34,411 nt of DNA from the NCBI GenBank assembly GCA_017853715.1, contig JAFMIZ010000019.1, positions 1 through 34,411 on the forward strand, written 5' to 3'. Positions 1 to 8,673 of the stretch are shown in pieces (positions within the stretch are counted from its first letter, which is position 1; the number at the start of each line of letters is the position of its first letter). The notes beneath the pieces were generated by a model that saw nothing but the letters and a program-made list of their open reading frames with translations, was not told the origin of the DNA and did no database searches. Both the position numbers and the translations under genes were made by a program. This stretch comes from Pedosphaera sp. Lineage in GTDB: Bacteria > Verrucomicrobiota > Verrucomicrobiia > Limisphaerales > DSYF01.

Positions 1-498
1 GTCCGCCACCTCTTGAATCCGCCGCTGCAAAAGGCCGCAATCGGCTTGCGGCGGAACTTCCAAAACGCGGCGGCGCAGTTCCCCGGCCGCCAGCCTACCG
101 GGCTCGGCGTGATTCAACTCGTGCTTCAGCAACGCCAAATAGTAGTCCGACCAGCGTTTGGTCAGTCCGGGAGGCGCATTCGTGGGCGGACGCCAGTTCG
201 GCAGCGTGATGCTGATCGCGGTATCCACCGTCAGCGAATCGAGCTGGCACTGGCCGTTAACGGTGGAAACGCGCGTGCGCCAGTTGATCTTCCAAGTGGT
301 CAGCGCTCGGTGACCGATGAAACTCCTCCGGGGCGGGCACGATTGATGGACTTGCGGATCTCCGACGGGGTCGCACCGGTCACCATGAAATGATTCGTGG
401 TGATGGATAAGGAATCCTCCGCCGCGCAGACCGGCAGGGTTACGCCCAGCAATCCCGCCCACAAAATCAGCGCCGCGCCAAGCGATCGGCCGGTTCAT
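1..498 (-). pseudogene. DUF922 secreted zinc-peptidase-like protein, frameshifted and cut by the window edge
   Basis: Read on the minus strand, the C-terminal part (about 310 down to 1) carries a WKINW strand, an 'ITLPNW' strand and an HELNH zinc motif at 109-123. This matches the HExxH motif of the DUF922 family of predicted secreted proteases. The N-terminal part (about 465 down to 310) holds a hydrophobic signal-like segment (ALILWAGLLG, ending VCAA) and the family's 'HFMVTGATPSEIRKSIN' strand, but in a different reading frame. The likely ATG at 496-498 is in the same frame as the C-terminal part. Two opposite shifts, near 465-480 and near 303-330, therefore cancel each other. The frame carrying the signal segment has a stop just upstream and no good start of its own. 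The gene runs off the left edge. The peptidase role is known only by family; whether this copy is dead or suffers two sequence errors is open. Confidence 0.68.
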
Positions 499-717
499 TC
501 CCGGGGAGCATGGGTGCAGAACATGGGGCCATGTCAGAAATCTAGTATTCCCCGGGCCGGTCACAAGACTTTGCGTCATCCTTTCGCGCGGCATCCCCGT
601 CGGGCGCACCGTGGAAAATTGTTCACAACCTCAAAGTAGATGTTGAATTGAAGTCGGCGTCTCCTATGATGGTCGAGTTTTCGCAACCTCGTTCGGTTGC
701 GCGCACACAAATCGAAT
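499..717. other. Divergent intergenic region between the DUF922 gene and lpxD
   Basis: About 220 bases separate two divergently read genes, so promoters in both directions are expected here. I see no convincing -35/-10 pair, operator, riboswitch or small gene. Short frames crossing it have no recognisable content. Confidence 0.5.
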
Positions 718-1761
718 ATGCCGTTTACTGTCGCCGAGATTGCCCGCCAGCTTCAGGGTGAAGTTGTGGGAGACGGATCCATCGTGTTGAAGGGTTTTGC
801 CCCAGCCGACCGCGCGCAGACCGGCGACCTCACGTTCGCCGAAAACGAAAACTACTTCGCGCGGGGAGAGCAAAGCGCCGCCTCGGCCATCATCGCCCCC
901 GCCAGTTTCAGTTCCTCGAAGAAGACGCTGATCCGCGTGGCGGACGCGCGCATCGCGTTCGCCCGGGTATTGCCGCTGTTCTTTCCGGAGCCGACCTACG
1001 CGCCGGGCATTCATCCTTCCGCTGCGGTGGCCCCGAGCGCACGCGTTGATCCCAGCGCACACATCGGCCCGCAATGTGTCATCGGGGAAAACGCCACCAT
1101 CGGCGCCCGCAGCGTCCTGCAGGGACTCAATTTCGTCGGCACCGGCTGCCAGATCGGCGAAGACGCCAACCTCTTCCCCAACGTCACGCTCTATGCCCAC
1201 ACGGAACTGGGCCAGCGCGTGCGCATCCACTCCGGCACGGTGATCGGCTCGGACGGCTTCGGCTACGTGCACGACGGCGGTTCGCATCGCAAGGTTCCCC
1301 AGATCGGCAACGTCATCATCCGCGACGACGTCGAGATCGGGGCGAACGTCACCGTGGACCGGGGCGCGCTAGGACCGACCGTCATCGGCAAGGGCACCAA
1401 GATTGACAACCTGGTCCAGATCGCCCACAACGTGAACGTCGGGGAACATTGCCTCATCGTGGCGCAGGCGGGCGTGGCGGGCAGCACCAAGCTGGGCAAC
1501 TACGTCATCCTAGGCGGCCAGGTGGGGATCGCGGGCCACATCAAGATCGGCAACAAAGTTTCCATTGCTGCGCAATCCGGCGTCATGCACAGCATCAAGG
1601 ACGGCGAAAAGTGGTTTGGCTCGCCGGCACAACCTGACCGCCAGACCAAACGGCAGTTCATTGCTATTCAGCATCTGCCCGACCTGCTCAAGCGCGTGGC
1701 GGACCTTGAGCGCAAGCTCGGGCTCAAACCCGACGCCTCCCCGCCCGCCGATCCCGTCTAA
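718..1761 (+). CDS. lpxD: UDP-3-O-(3-hydroxyacyl)glucosamine N-acyltransferase
   Basis: LpxD adds the second 3-hydroxyacyl chain, from acyl-ACP, to UDP-3-O-acyl-glucosamine in the cytoplasmic part of lipid A synthesis. The 347-residue product has the usual length. It has an N-terminal uridine-binding domain (residues 1-100, with LTFAENENY), then a long left-handed beta-helix of hexapeptide repeats (about 105-310). The catalytic His lies in 'VQIAHNV' (His237, against His239 in E. coli), followed by the conserved GIAGHIKIG turn and a short helical C-terminus. ATG 718 gives the standard MPFTVAEIA start; a TTG seven codons upstream is possible but unneeded. No strong Shine-Dalgarno is visible. 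The SNF2 gene follows after 20 bases, so the two are probably co-transcribed. The gene implies an outer membrane with lipopolysaccharide. The assignment is secure. Confidence 0.96.
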   Translation: MPFTVAEIARQLQGEVVGDGSIVLKGFAPADRAQTGDLTFAENENYFARGEQSAASAIIAPASFSSSKKTLIRVADARIAFARVLPLFFPEPTYAPGIHPSAAVAPSARVDPSAHIGPQCVIGENATIGARSVLQGLNFVGTGCQIGEDANLFPNVTLYAHTELGQRVRIHSGTVIGSDGFGYVHDGGSHRKVPQIGNVIIRDDVEIGANVTVDRGALGPTVIGKGTKIDNLVQIAHNVNVGEHCLIVAQAGVAGSTKLGNYVILGGQVGIAGHIKIGNKVSIAAQSGVMHSIKDGEKWFGSPAQPDRQTKRQFIAIQHLPDLLKRVADLERKLGLKPDASPPADPV

Positions 1762-1781
1762 CTTTTCAATTCCCTTTACTG

Positions 1782-4700
1782 ATGGCCAAAGCCAAGACCA
1801 GAAGCCCGGTTCGTGCCGGCACGTCCAAATACGATGCGCACCACAAGGTGCTCTCACAGACCTACGGCGCGCTCGCCGACCTGCGTCGCGAACTCTCCGA
1901 CTCGAAGGACGCCGTGTCCCAGCGCGAGGAGATCCTGCGCAACTTCGCGGTCTGCCCTGATTCGCAACGCGCGTGGTTGTTGCTGGAGGATTACTTCGAA
2001 AAACTCTGGCTCACGCGCAAGGATTTCCCCGACACGGACTGGTGGCCCAAGATGCTGGAAGTCCGCAACAAGGAGCGCCTCGAAGAGCTGGCCTTCCTGT
2101 TCATCCGCGCCAAGCGTTCCATCCCCACCGAGCTGACGGCCCATGCGAACTTCGAGCGGTTTGCCCAGGTGCAGGACGAGGAGCACGAGCAGCGACTCGT
2201 GCGCGAGTTGGAGCAGTGGATGTTCCCCGCCACGCCATTGCATCTGGAAGTGCCCAAGGCATCGCTCCGCGTCGTGTGCGAGCCGGTGGAGGACGAGCAA
2301 CAAACCTCCCATCATCGGCTCGCCGTGCAGATGCTGCTGTCTCGCCAACGCACGGGCGAAAAGGCGAAGACCATAGCGGAGCTGAACGATCTCATCACCC
2401 GCGCCGCCCACGAGCGCGAACTGTTCCATCCTCAGGACTGGGAGTTCATCGAGTGGGTGGTAGCCGGACACAAGAACCGCGAAGTGGATGGCGACACGCT
2501 GGTGCTCAACGATGGCGAACTGTTCAACTGGCTGGCCCGTTGGGGCGCCACCACGCGCATCGAATTCGCCGATGGCGCCGGCGCGCTACAATTCGCGGGT
2601 GAGATGGCCGAGCTGTCTCCGCGCCTCGAAAAAGCCGATGGGGAACTTTATTTCACGCACAGCCTGAACGTCTCCACCGGTGAAGCCAAGCCGCTTGAAG
2701 ACGCCAAATTCTTCTCGCTGCAACCGCCGCTCGTCCTTTTGGGCACCAAGTTTTATCTGCTCCGCAACGCGCCGCCCGCGAGCATCATCGATCACTGGTC
2801 GCACCGCCCAAGCGTGCCCGTGCGCCGGTTGAGCCATCGTCTCCTGATGCACCTGCGCCAGGCCCAGACCGCGAAAGGCGTGGATTGGGAGCAATTGTGC
2901 GTCGTGCACAAGGCCAAACCGCAATTCGTCTTCGAACTGCTGGACGACACCGTCCGCCTGCGCCTGCTGGCCAGAAGCGCCAAGGATGAAAGCCTTTGGG
3001 TGTGGAACGGCCATGTTTGGACGCTGGATCAACCCACAAAGCGGGCGGGCGACAAACCGGAAATGCTCGACGACCCGCGCCTCGAACCCGCCATCGCCTG
3101 GCTCAAGCGCCTCGACTGGTTCACGCCCGAGCCCGGACTTTGGATCGGCGATGCCAACGAAAACTTTCTCGGCGCGCTCGCGGAAATTTGGGCCGATCGT
3201 CCCGACAGCGCCGAATTCCTCGGCAACCCCGGCTTCCACCGCCTGTTCCTACAACCGCGCCAGCTAAAGCCCAAGATCATCGTCAAGGGCAGCGGCATCG
3301 ACTGGTTGAGCGTCTCCGCCGAATGGGAGCAGGAAGGCATGAAGCTCAGCGCCGCCGACCTGCAACGCCTCGCCAGCGCCACCGGCCGCTTCGTGAAATT
3401 GCCGAACGCGGGCTGGGTCGAGCTCAACACCAGCGCCGTGCAATCCGCGCATGAAACCATGGCCGAACTCGGCGTGGACGGCCTGGTGCCCGTCGCGCAG
3501 AAGATCGGCATGGAACAAGTCGCGCACATGGACGAAAGCGCGCTGGGCAAGTTCGCCGATTCGCCGCAAGCGAAGGCGCTCCGTGAGAAGCTCAAGAGCT
3601 TCAAGGGGGTGCCGAACTCGGACCTGCCCAAAACACTGGCCGCCGAGCTGCGCCCCTATCAGAAGGACGGCTTTGATTTCCTCTGCCACCTCACGCACAT
3701 CAAGCTCGGCGGGATCCTGGCCGACGACATGGGGCTGGGCAAAACGCTGCAAACGCTGACGTGGCTCGCGTGGCTGCGGGAGCGCAACAAGAAGAACCAC
3801 AAGCCGTCGCTCGTCATCTGCCCCGCCTCCGTGCTGCACAACTGGCGACGCGAGGCCGAGAAGTTTGTGCCCGGCACCAAGGTGCTCGTGCTGGAGAGCG
3901 GTTCCGCCCGGCACAACTTGCGCAAACAGATTCCGGAGAACGACATCATCGTCACCAACTACGCCCTGCTCCGCCGTGACCTGGAGGAGTTGCAGAAGTT
4001 CCCTTTCCGCGCCGTCATCCTCGACGAGGCGCAGTTCATCAAGAACCCCGGCGCGCAGGTGACCACCGCCGTGAAGCAGATCAAGTCCGAGCATCGGCTC
4101 GCCCTCACCGGCACGCCGTTGGAAAACCGGATGCTCGACCTCTGGAGCATAGCGGACTTCATCCAGCCCGGCTACCTCGGCACCCAGGAGAATTTCGTTG
4201 AAACCTACGAGCCCCGCGGCGCGAACGTGGAAAGCGAACAGCGCATCGCCCGCAAGCGCCTGTCCGCCAAATTGCGGCCCCTGCTCCTGCGCCGCCTGAA
4301 GAAGCACGTGGCGAAGGATCTGCCGGAGCGCATCGAGGAACGCATGGATTGCCCGTTGGGCGACGAGCAGAAGAAACTTTACCTCGCCGAACTGCGCCGC
4401 AGCCGCGATCAGGTGATGAAAATCATCCAGGAACAAGGCGTGGCCAAGAGCAAGATGCATGTGCTCGCCGCGCTCACGCGCCTGCGCCAGATCTGCTGTC
4501 ATCCGTCGCTGGTCGGGAACAATTCCGCCTCCGGCAAGACCGAGACGTTGTTCGAAATGCTCGACCCGCTCATCTCCGAGGGCCAGAAGGTGCTCGTGTT
4601 CTCGCAGTTCGTGCAGATGCTTGAGTTGCTGGAGAAGGAATGCAAAACGCGCAACATCAGCACGCACATCCTGACCGGCGCCACCAAGGACCGGCAGGAA

Positions 4701-5039
4701 GTCGTACAAGCATTCCAGAACGATCCAAACGCGGGCGTGTTCCTGCTCAGCCTTCGCGCCGCCGGCACCGGCCTCAACCTCACTTCGTCGAGCTACGTGG
4801 TTCTTTATGATCCGTGGTGGAATCCGGCCGTGGAAGCGCAGGCCATTGACCGCTCGCACCGCATCGGCCAGACGGCCACGGTGAACGCCTACCGCCTAAT
4901 CGCGCCCGGCACCGTCGAGGAAAAGATCTGGGAACTGCAACAGAGCAAAGCCAAGACCATCGCCGACGTGCTCGGCGAAGAAGGCTTCGCCCGCAGCCTC
5001 TCGGCCACCGATTTGGAGTATCTGTTCTCAGAGGAGTAA
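1782..5039 (+). CDS. SNF2-family DEAD/H-box helicase (Swi2/Snf2 ATPase), 1085 aa
   Basis: This is a superfamily 2 ATPase of the SNF2 type, expected to move along double-stranded DNA and remodel bound proteins. Visible motifs are: the Q-like 'LRPYQKDGFDF' near residue 625; Walker A GILADDMGLGKT at about 644-655; motif Ia VICPASVLHNW; DEAQ Walker B at about 747; motif III LALTGTPLENR; the C-terminal helicase lobe starting at KVLVFSQF (about 936); and the last motif SHRIGQ at about 1024. The first 600 residues match nothing I recognise; they are rich in W, E and L and contain no CxC zinc-finger (SWIM) signature. ATG 1782 lies 20 bases after lpxD. The partner, whether RNA polymerase, a repair complex or defence, cannot be told from context; lpxD and nupC offer no hint. 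Family is certain, biological role unknown. Confidence 0.93.
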   Translation: MAKAKTRSPVRAGTSKYDAHHKVLSQTYGALADLRRELSDSKDAVSQREEILRNFAVCPDSQRAWLLLEDYFEKLWLTRKDFPDTDWWPKMLEVRNKERLEELAFLFIRAKRSIPTELTAHANFERFAQVQDEEHEQRLVRELEQWMFPATPLHLEVPKASLRVVCEPVEDEQQTSHHRLAVQMLLSRQRTGEKAKTIAELNDLITRAAHERELFHPQDWEFIEWVVAGHKNREVDGDTLVLNDGELFNWLARWGATTRIEFADGAGALQFAGEMAELSPRLEKADGELYFTHSLNVSTGEAKPLEDAKFFSLQPPLVLLGTKFYLLRNAPPASIIDHWSHRPSVPVRRLSHRLLMHLRQAQTAKGVDWEQLCVVHKAKPQFVFELLDDTVRLRLLARSAKDESLWVWNGHVWTLDQPTKRAGDKPEMLDDPRLEPAIAWLKRLDWFTPEPGLWIGDANENFLGALAEIWADRPDSAEFLGNPGFHRLFLQPRQLKPKIIVKGSGIDWLSVSAEWEQEGMKLSAADLQRLASATGRFVKLPNAGWVELNTSAVQSAHETMAELGVDGLVPVAQKIGMEQVAHMDESALGKFADSPQAKALREKLKSFKGVPNSDLPKTLAAELRPYQKDGFDFLCHLTHIKLGGILADDMGLGKTLQTLTWLAWLRERNKKNHKPSLVICPASVLHNWRREAEKFVPGTKVLVLESGSARHNLRKQIPENDIIVTNYALLRRDLEELQKFPFRAVILDEAQFIKNPGAQVTTAVKQIKSEHRLALTGTPLENRMLDLWSIADFIQPGYLGTQENFVETYEPRGANVESEQRIARKRLSAKLRPLLLRRLKKHVAKDLPERIEERMDCPLGDEQKKLYLAELRRSRDQVMKIIQEQGVAKSKMHVLAALTRLRQICCHPSLVGNNSASGKTETLFEMLDPLISEGQKVLVFSQFVQMLELLEKECKTRNISTHILTGATKDRQEVVQAFQNDPNAGVFLLSLRAAGTGLNLTSSSYVVLYDPWWNPAVEAQAIDRSHRIGQTATVNAYRLIAPGTVEEKIWELQQSKAKTIADVLGEEGFARSLSATDLEYLFSEE

Positions 5040-5133
5040 GGTGTTTTCCGTTTTCGCGGTGGTTGTGCTCATCAGAACACGCCTGACGGCATTGAGGTGT
5101 GGCACTCTTACGAGGTGCGGCCACGGACATTGA

Positions 5134-6390
5134 TCACAACAAAATCCCCGCAACCGTCGCCGTCAGGTAACACGCCAGCAACCCGCCGATCATCGCGCGG
5201 ACGCCAAGCTGGGCCATGTCACCGCGGCGTTCGGGCGCCAAGGAACCGATGCCACCGACTTGGATGGCGATGCTGGCCACATTGGCAAACCCGCAGAGCG
5301 CATAGGTCGCGATGGCATAACTGCGCGGGCTGACTTCGACGGCATTCAACGAGGTGTAGCCGATGAATTCACTGAGCACGATGCGCTCGCCCAACACGCT
5401 ACCCACCGTCGCGCAATCCGGCAGGGGAACGCCCATCAGCCAGGCGAACGGCGCGTTGAGCCAGCCGAGCATGGTCTGCAACCTGATGGGTGCAGCCGCG
5501 CCCAGTTTGTCCTGCGGGAAGACGAGGAGGAAGTTCACCAAGGCCACCAAAGCGATGAAGGCGATGAGCATGGCAATCACATTGATCGAAAGCATCATGC
5601 CGTCGCTGGCCCCACGGCAGAGGGCGTCCAGACTGTTCACGGTGGCGCGCGGCGGGTCCTTCACCACGCCGCCCGCTGTTTGGCTGACCTCGGATTCGGG
5701 GATGAGAATCTTCGAGATGAGCAACGCAGCCGGCGCGTTTAGCACCGAAGCCGTCAACAAATGCCCGCCCACCTCCGGGTGACCGGCCTGGGCACCGAAG
5801 GCGGCATACACCGCCGCAACACCCCCTGCGATGGTCGCCATGCCGCCGGTCATCATGCACATTAGTTCGCTGCGGGTCATGCGTGGGATGTAGGGCTTGA
5901 TGAGCAGCGGCGCTTCCGTCTGCCCCATGAACACATTCGCGGCGGCCGAGAGTGTTTCCGCGCCGCTGGTCCGCATCGCTTTGCGCATCACCCAGGCCAT
6001 CGCGTGGACCACCTTTTGCAGAACACCCCAGTGGTAAAAGACCGATGAAAGCATCGCCACCACGATGATGGTCCCCATGATGAGGATGCCGAGGACGAGG
6101 GCGTTCTGGGGCCCGAATGATTGCCCCAGCACTTCATCCTTGGCGAGCGGACCAAAAACGAACTTACATCCTTCCATCGCAAAGTCAGCGAGCTTGCGAA
6201 TGGCGGCGCCGGTGTAGTCAAAGATGGCCCGGCCGGGCGGCGTTTTGAGAATGAGGAAAGCGAAGGCGAATTGCAGCCCCAGGCCCCAAAGCACGGTCCG
6301 CCACGGAAAGCGTTTGCGGTTAGATGAGATGGCCCACGCAAGGGCGAGGAACGTGAACAGGCCGAGCAAGCTCACAAGTTTGAGCGACAT
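5134..6390 (-). CDS. nupC: Concentrative nucleoside transporter (NupC/CNT family)
   Basis: This inner-membrane symporter imports nucleosides with H+ or Na+. The 418-residue protein has the usual CNT size and about ten hydrophobic segments. Recognisable family stretches are the N-terminal helices, 'FVFGPLAKDEVLG', 'VFMGQTEAPLLIKPY' with the substrate-binding Gln-Thr-Glu, 'MTGGMATIAGGVAAVY', 'GERIVLSEFIGYTSL', and the C-terminal 'ALCGFANVASIAIQVGG'. The start ATG (6388-6390) gives MSLKLVSLLGLF, a natural first helix. The gene is convergent with the SNF2 gene and divergent from purU. Together with purU, hpt, the dUTPase-like gene and purB it makes this part of the window rich in nucleotide metabolism. 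The exact substrate and coupling ion are not decided by what I see. Confidence 0.93.
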   Translation of the reverse strand: MSLKLVSLLGLFTFLALAWAISSNRKRFPWRTVLWGLGLQFAFAFLILKTPPGRAIFDYTGAAIRKLADFAMEGCKFVFGPLAKDEVLGQSFGPQNALVLGILIMGTIIVVAMLSSVFYHWGVLQKVVHAMAWVMRKAMRTSGAETLSAAANVFMGQTEAPLLIKPYIPRMTRSELMCMMTGGMATIAGGVAAVYAAFGAQAGHPEVGGHLLTASVLNAPAALLISKILIPESEVSQTAGGVVKDPPRATVNSLDALCRGASDGMMLSINVIAMLIAFIALVALVNFLLVFPQDKLGAAAPIRLQTMLGWLNAPFAWLMGVPLPDCATVGSVLGERIVLSEFIGYTSLNAVEVSPRSYAIATYALCGFANVASIAIQVGGIGSLAPERRGDMAQLGVRAMIGGLLACYLTATVAGILL

Positions 6391-6623
6391 GCTCGAAGGT
6401 TAGGAATGCAGGGAAGCGTGGCAACCCGAAACAAGACTGTTCCGACCGACGGGAACCGATTGAAGTTTTGGCCGATGCGGCTATCGGGCATCCACAAGGG
6501 GAGTCTTCTATTTCCCGCCTGGGTCGCATCGGCCTACCGCAATGTAGTCCTCTCCAGAGCTGCTGCAAGGGGGCAAATTCTCCTTCCGTTCCCAGGCCCG
6601 ATGGACTTTCTTGTGGAAGGTTC
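6391..6623. other. Divergent intergenic region nupC/purU
   Basis: About 230 bases between two divergent genes. An open frame runs through it into purU, but its residues do not look like protein, and the purU family start lies at 6624. I see no riboswitch or clear promoter. Confidence 0.45.
6615..6620 (+). promoter_or_regulatory. Ribosome binding site of purU (GGAAGG)
   Basis: GGAAGG stands three bases before ATG 6624. It decides this start over the upstream in-frame ATG/TTG codons, and it agrees with the normal start of the ACT domain. Confidence 0.55.
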
Positions 6624-7472
6624 ATGAAAACATTTGCCACCATCACCGTCATCGGGCGGGACAAAACGGGCGTGATTGCGCGGGTCACCAATTTTCTCTT
6701 CGAGCAACACGCCAACATCGAAGCCTTGGAGGAACAGGTCACTCGCGGCCAGTTCAGCATGACGCTGCAGGCGTCGTGGAAGCGGGGCGAACTGAATGGC
6801 GCCCCGCTGGAGTCCGGCCTGCTGAAGCTGGCCAAGGACCTCGGCATGGAGATCAAGCTGCACTTCACCAACCCCAAGCAGCGCCAACGGATGGCCATCT
6901 TGGTGACGAAGGAAACCCACTGCTTTGAGGCCATCATGGCCGCGTTCAAGCGCGGTCAGTTCAGACAAGCCGAGCCCGTGGTCGTGGCGGGCAACCGCAC
7001 GGATCTCAAGCCGCTCGCCGAGAAATACAAACTCCCCTTCGTCCATGTGCCGTGGAACGAACGTGCCGAAGCGGAAGAAAAGTTCCTCGCGCTAACGGAG
7101 GAATATCACGTGGATTTCATCGTGCTGGCGCGGTTCATGAAGATCCTCTCACCCAACCTGGTCTGGCGCTTCAAGAACAAGATCATCAACATCCATCCCT
7201 CCCTGCTGCCGAGTTTCCCCGGCGCACAAGCGTATCGCCAGGCTTACGAGCATGGCGTGAAGATCGCCGGCGTTACCGCGCACTTCGTGAGCATGCACCT
7301 GGACGAGGGACCGATCATTTCGCAAGGCTCATTCGAGATCAAGCCCACGATGAGCTTGAAAGAAATTGTGGCTGCGGGTCAGGCCTTGGAGGCCAAGGTG
7401 CTGGTCAAAGCCATCCAGCTCTACCTCGCCAAGCGGCTGGATGTTTACTGGGGGACCGTGAGACAGGTCTGA
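6624..7472 (+). CDS. purU: Formyltetrahydrofolate deformylase
   Basis: PurU hydrolyses 10-formyltetrahydrofolate to formate and tetrahydrofolate, feeding formate to PurT-type purine synthesis and balancing the one-carbon pool. The 282-residue protein has the standard two parts: an ACT regulatory domain (residues 1-80, starting MKTFATITVIGRDKTG) and a formyltransferase-like domain (about 90-280). The catalytic triad is present: Asn189 and His191 in 'INIHPS' and Asp227 in 'LDEGPI', with the same 38-residue spacing from Asn to Asp as in GAR transformylase. The ATG at 6624 follows a GGAAGG site. The gene is convergent with hpt, leaving 22 bases between the two stop codons. The ACT domain would normally sense methionine or glycine; nothing in the sequence shows which applies here. 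Confidence 0.95.
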   Translation: MKTFATITVIGRDKTGVIARVTNFLFEQHANIEALEEQVTRGQFSMTLQASWKRGELNGAPLESGLLKLAKDLGMEIKLHFTNPKQRQRMAILVTKETHCFEAIMAAFKRGQFRQAEPVVVAGNRTDLKPLAEKYKLPFVHVPWNERAEAEEKFLALTEEYHVDFIVLARFMKILSPNLVWRFKNKIINIHPSLLPSFPGAQAYRQAYEHGVKIAGVTAHFVSMHLDEGPIISQGSFEIKPTMSLKEIVAAGQALEAKVLVKAIQLYLAKRLDVYWGTVRQV

Positions 7473-7494
7473 GAACAGGCCAAGCGGCGGCGGC

Positions 7495-8112
7495 TCACCT
7501 CTTCTTCCGCGGCAGCGTGCGCGCGTGCTGGCGGTAAACCTTGGGATGCAACACCCCGACAAAGGGCAAATTGCGGTAGCGCTCGGCAAAATCCAGTCCG
7601 TAACCCACGACAAACTTATCGGGGATGGTAAAGCCCACGTAATCCGCCTGCACTTTTTCCACCCGGCGCGATGGTTTGTCCAACAGCACACAGGTCTTGA
7701 TACGCCGAGGACGCAACACAAACAGCTTGGCCAGCACGCGATCCATGGTTTTGCCCGTGTCGAGAATGTCGTCCACGAGCAACACGTCACGCCCAGCCAC
7801 ATCGAGGCGCAGTTCCTTGGTGAAGACCAAATCGCCGGACTCGGTGCCGCCGCCGTAACTCGACACGCCCATGAAATCGAGGCGCAACGGCAATTCAAGG
7901 TGCCGGATCAAATCCGCAAGGAACAGAACCGTGCCGGTCAACAGCGAAACCACCACCAATTCGCGCCCCTTGAAGTCCCTCTGAATCTCCGCCGTCATCT
8001 CGGCGACACGCGCGGCGATCTGATCTTCGGTGATAAGCAGGCTCTCGATCTCCTTCTGCCATTGCTTCGGCACGGGGAGCGGTTTGGCTTGGGCGAGGTC
8101 GCGGGCTGGCAT
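7495..8112 (-). CDS. hpt: Hypoxanthine phosphoribosyltransferase
   Basis: This cytoplasmic purine salvage enzyme converts hypoxanthine (or guanine) plus PRPP to IMP (or GMP). The 205-residue protein has the PRPP-binding loop VLLVDDILDTGKT at residues 110-122, the 'LDFMGVSSYGGGTESG' region at 78-93, and the base-contacting 'DYVGFTIPDKFVVGYGLDF' run at about 157-175. It has about 20 more residues at the N-terminus than the shortest family members. Its ATG follows the stop of the dUTPase-like gene after two bases, so the two genes are almost certainly translated from one message. The preference between hypoxanthine, guanine and xanthine is not decided here. Confidence 0.94.
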   Translation of the reverse strand: MPARDLAQAKPLPVPKQWQKEIESLLITEDQIAARVAEMTAEIQRDFKGRELVVVSLLTGTVLFLADLIRHLELPLRLDFMGVSSYGGGTESGDLVFTKELRLDVAGRDVLLVDDILDTGKTMDRVLAKLFVLRPRRIKTCVLLDKPSRRVEKVQADYVGFTIPDKFVVGYGLDFAERYRNLPFVGVLHPKVYRQHARTLPRKKR

Positions 8113-8114
8113 CG

Positions 8115-8495
8115 TCAGATGTGCTTGGAATCGCCGTGATCCTTCACGGCATAACCGGTCTCCTGCCGCTTGAAATTGACCTCGTTCTTCTTGACGTAGG
8201 CGGCAAACACATCGTCGGCGCTCATGCCGAGGACTTGCGCGAGACTGATCAGGAAGTGGAACAGGTCCACCACTTCAACGCGGGCGTTCTGTTCGTCGAA
8301 CTTCTGGTATTTGGCCCACCACTTCCACGGAACGCTGTCCGTGAGCTCGGCCATCTCCTGCGACATGGCCCGGCAGTAGTTCAAAACCCACTTGGTTTTT
8401 TCCTCCTCAGTCATGTCCTCCATCTTGACGCCGATGCGTTCGTTGAGAGCCTTCTGCATGCGGAACAGTTCGCGTAATTGGTCCGGTTTTTCCAT
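8115..8495 (-). CDS. Dimeric (all-alpha) dUTPase-like NTP pyrophosphohydrolase
   Basis: This 126-residue helical protein carries the metal-binding pattern of the all-alpha NTP pyrophosphatase superfamily: Glu47 and Glu50 in 'SQEMAEL', a WKWW motif at 57-60, and Glu74/Asp77 in 'VEVVDLFHF'. The WKWW plus ExxD-LFHF layout is typical of the dimeric dUTPase branch rather than of MazG. Such enzymes cleave dUTP or related nucleotides to the monophosphate and pyrophosphate. The gene is the first of a two-gene unit, two bases ahead of hpt, which fits a nucleotide-cleaning and salvage role. It is shorter than classic trypanosomal or phage dimeric dUTPases, so substrate is inferred from family only. Confidence 0.8.
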   Translation of the reverse strand: MEKPDQLRELFRMQKALNERIGVKMEDMTEEEKTKWVLNYCRAMSQEMAELTDSVPWKWWAKYQKFDEQNARVEVVDLFHFLISLAQVLGMSADDVFAAYVKKNEVNFKRQETGYAVKDHGDSKHI

Positions 8496-8673
8496 GCGCG
8501 GAGCATTTCGGCGAAGCGCCTACGATGCAAGCGGAAAGGAGGATGTAGCCGGTCCAAAACATGCAACGCCCGACGACAAAGCCTCCAAGGATGGGCAGCG
8601 AACCACGCGGTTCGGTTTTGAAGGTCAAGTGTTGAAGGTTGCCCGCTTTAACGGCCCGCCGTATAACTGGCCC
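8496..8673. other. Divergent intergenic region, dUTPase-like gene / exbB
   Basis: This region of 178 bases should hold promoters for the hpt pair (-) and the exb operon (+). No clear promoter is seen. A purine run AAAGGAGG at 8535-8542 abuts an ATG-TAG, which is too close to work as a ribosome site for a real gene. Confidence 0.4.

Noticed and set aside
3264-4859. A 531-codon open frame on the minus strand
   Set aside because: It is antisense to the conserved helicase motifs of the SNF2 gene and has the composition typical of a shadow frame in GC-rich DNA.
8535-8548. AAAGGAGG directly followed by ATG TAG, as a possible ribosome site or minimal start-stop element
   Set aside because: No space between the purine run and ATG, and the exbB start is 130 bases further on; probably chance.
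8500-8640. Minus-strand stretch reading 'LPILGGFVVGRCMFWTGYI', reminiscent of a MAPEG-type membrane helix
   Set aside because: Only about 20 residues fit and nothing around continues the family; too short to call a gene remnant.
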